A DNA stretch of 5,371 nt from assembly GCA_016928525.1 (NCBI GenBank), contig JAFGKO010000197.1, positions 1 to 5,371 of the forward strand, in the 5' to 3' direction. The notes under the pieces are model-generated. The model had not been told where the DNA came from. It saw only the letters and a list, made by a program, of their open reading frames with translations, and searched no databases. The translations under genes and the position numbers were made by a program. Source of the DNA: Anaerolineales bacterium. Lineage in GTDB: Bacteria; Chloroflexota; Anaerolineae; Anaerolineales; Villigracilaceae. This document shows, in pieces, positions 4,905 to 5,371 of this stretch (positions within the stretch are counted from its first letter, which is position 1; each line of letters starts with the position of its first letter).

Positions 4905-5371
4905 ATGAAAATCCTTGTGTACGGTGCCGGACCCTTGGGTAGCCTGTTTGCTGCCCGGCTTCAGGAAGGCGGACATGACGTTGCATTGCTGGCGCGCGGG
5001 CAGCGCCTGGCTGATTTGAAAGAAAACGGCATTGTCTTGGTTGATACACAAACCGGCAGGAAGACGGTGGTGCATCCGTGCCTAGTCGAGCGGCTTGCGC
5101 CAGAAGACGCGTATGATCTGGTGCTGGTGATCATGCGCAAGAACCGCGCCCACGAGATTCTGCCGATTCTGGCAGCCAATCATCACACGCCCAATGTGAT
5201 CTTCCTGATGAACAACGCCGCCGGGCCGGGGGAACTGGTCGAGGCTCTGGGGCAGGAACGGGTCATGATGGGTTTCCCGATGGCGGCCGGCTACCGGCAA
5301 GAGTATGTAGTCCATTTTATGGTGGGCGCCAAGCCCGGTAAAAATGCCATGATCCCTATCGGAGAGGTGGA
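4905..5371 (+). CDS. Ketopantoate reductase-family (ApbA/PanE-like) oxidoreductase, 5' part
   Basis: The first 155 codons of a gene cut by the window edge; full family members are about 300 residues. The N-terminus is a Rossmann fold: MKILVYGAGPLGSLFAARL with GxGxxG at 7-12, then LLARG where R31 would favour NADPH. YDLVLVIMRKN (70-80) is the family's second-half strand, and FLMNNAAGPGEL (100-111) matches the conserved block with N104. Against E. coli PanE the catalytic lysine position appears to be R78, with K79 next to it, and the usual NG after the strand is NA. It may therefore act on another 2-oxo/hydroxy acid instead of ketopantoate. AGGAAGG (4892-4898) is a good ribosome site, 22 nt after the transporter stop, so it may share the transcript. 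Confidence 0.85.
   Translation, partial: MKILVYGAGPLGSLFAARLQEGGHDVALLARGQRLADLKENGIVLVDTQTGRKTVVHPCLVERLAPEDAYDLVLVIMRKNRAHEILPILAANHHTPNVIFLMNNAAGPGELVEALGQERVMMGFPMAAGYRQEYVVHFMVGAKPGKNAMIPIGEV

Overview
The window is a compact, single-strand (+) stretch of bacterial DNA: short intergenic gaps, Shine-Dalgarno sites in front of most genes, and moderately GC-rich coding DNA behind an AT-rich regulatory segment. The gene set (XRE-cupin regulator, small ferredoxin, DUF5320 protein, glycine-rich zinc-ribbon protein, membrane methyltransferase-like proteins, an unusual CDF transporter) suggests an anaerobic or facultative bacterium. Chloroflexota (Anaerolineae-like) is a guess from gene style only; no marker gene is present.

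Region 1 (1-231) is AT-rich and noncoding as far as I can see. It carries two overlapping sigma70-type promoters and a 9-bp inverted repeat in front of the first gene. Region 2 (232-2317) is a likely operon: an XRE/cupin regulator, a possible 49-residue small protein, a 2x[4Fe-4S] ferredoxin with an Arg/Gly-rich tail, a DUF5320 protein with a C-terminal coiled coil, and a glycine-rich protein ending in a six-cysteine ribbon. The last three are all small, Gly/Arg-rich and metal- or cysteine-related. From memory, such proteins often lie near NifX/NifB-type and Mrp-type iron-sulfur cofactor genes, but none of those is in this window. A 10-bp stem lies between the last two genes, directly before the ribosome binding site.

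Region 3 (2318-2429) is a 112-bp gap with short direct repeats and only a weak promoter candidate. Region 4 (2430-4882) holds two different ICMT/PEMT-like membrane methyltransferase-family genes 13 bp apart, then a CDF-family transporter whose start overlaps the preceding gene by 23 bp, so the three are probably co-transcribed. The transporter is the most unusual gene here. Its six-helix CDF core is flanked by winged-helix-like domains at both ends, the usual C-terminal CDF domain is missing, and the usual TM5 metal site HxxxD reads DxxxH. Region 5 (4905 to the end) is a truncated ketopantoate-reductase-family gene that follows 22 bp later.

The likely logic is a regulator plus an Fe-S/metal-handling small-protein operon, followed by a membrane-protein operon of lipid or isoprenoid-type methyltransferase homologues with a metal transporter. 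A functional link between the two halves is not shown by the sequence.
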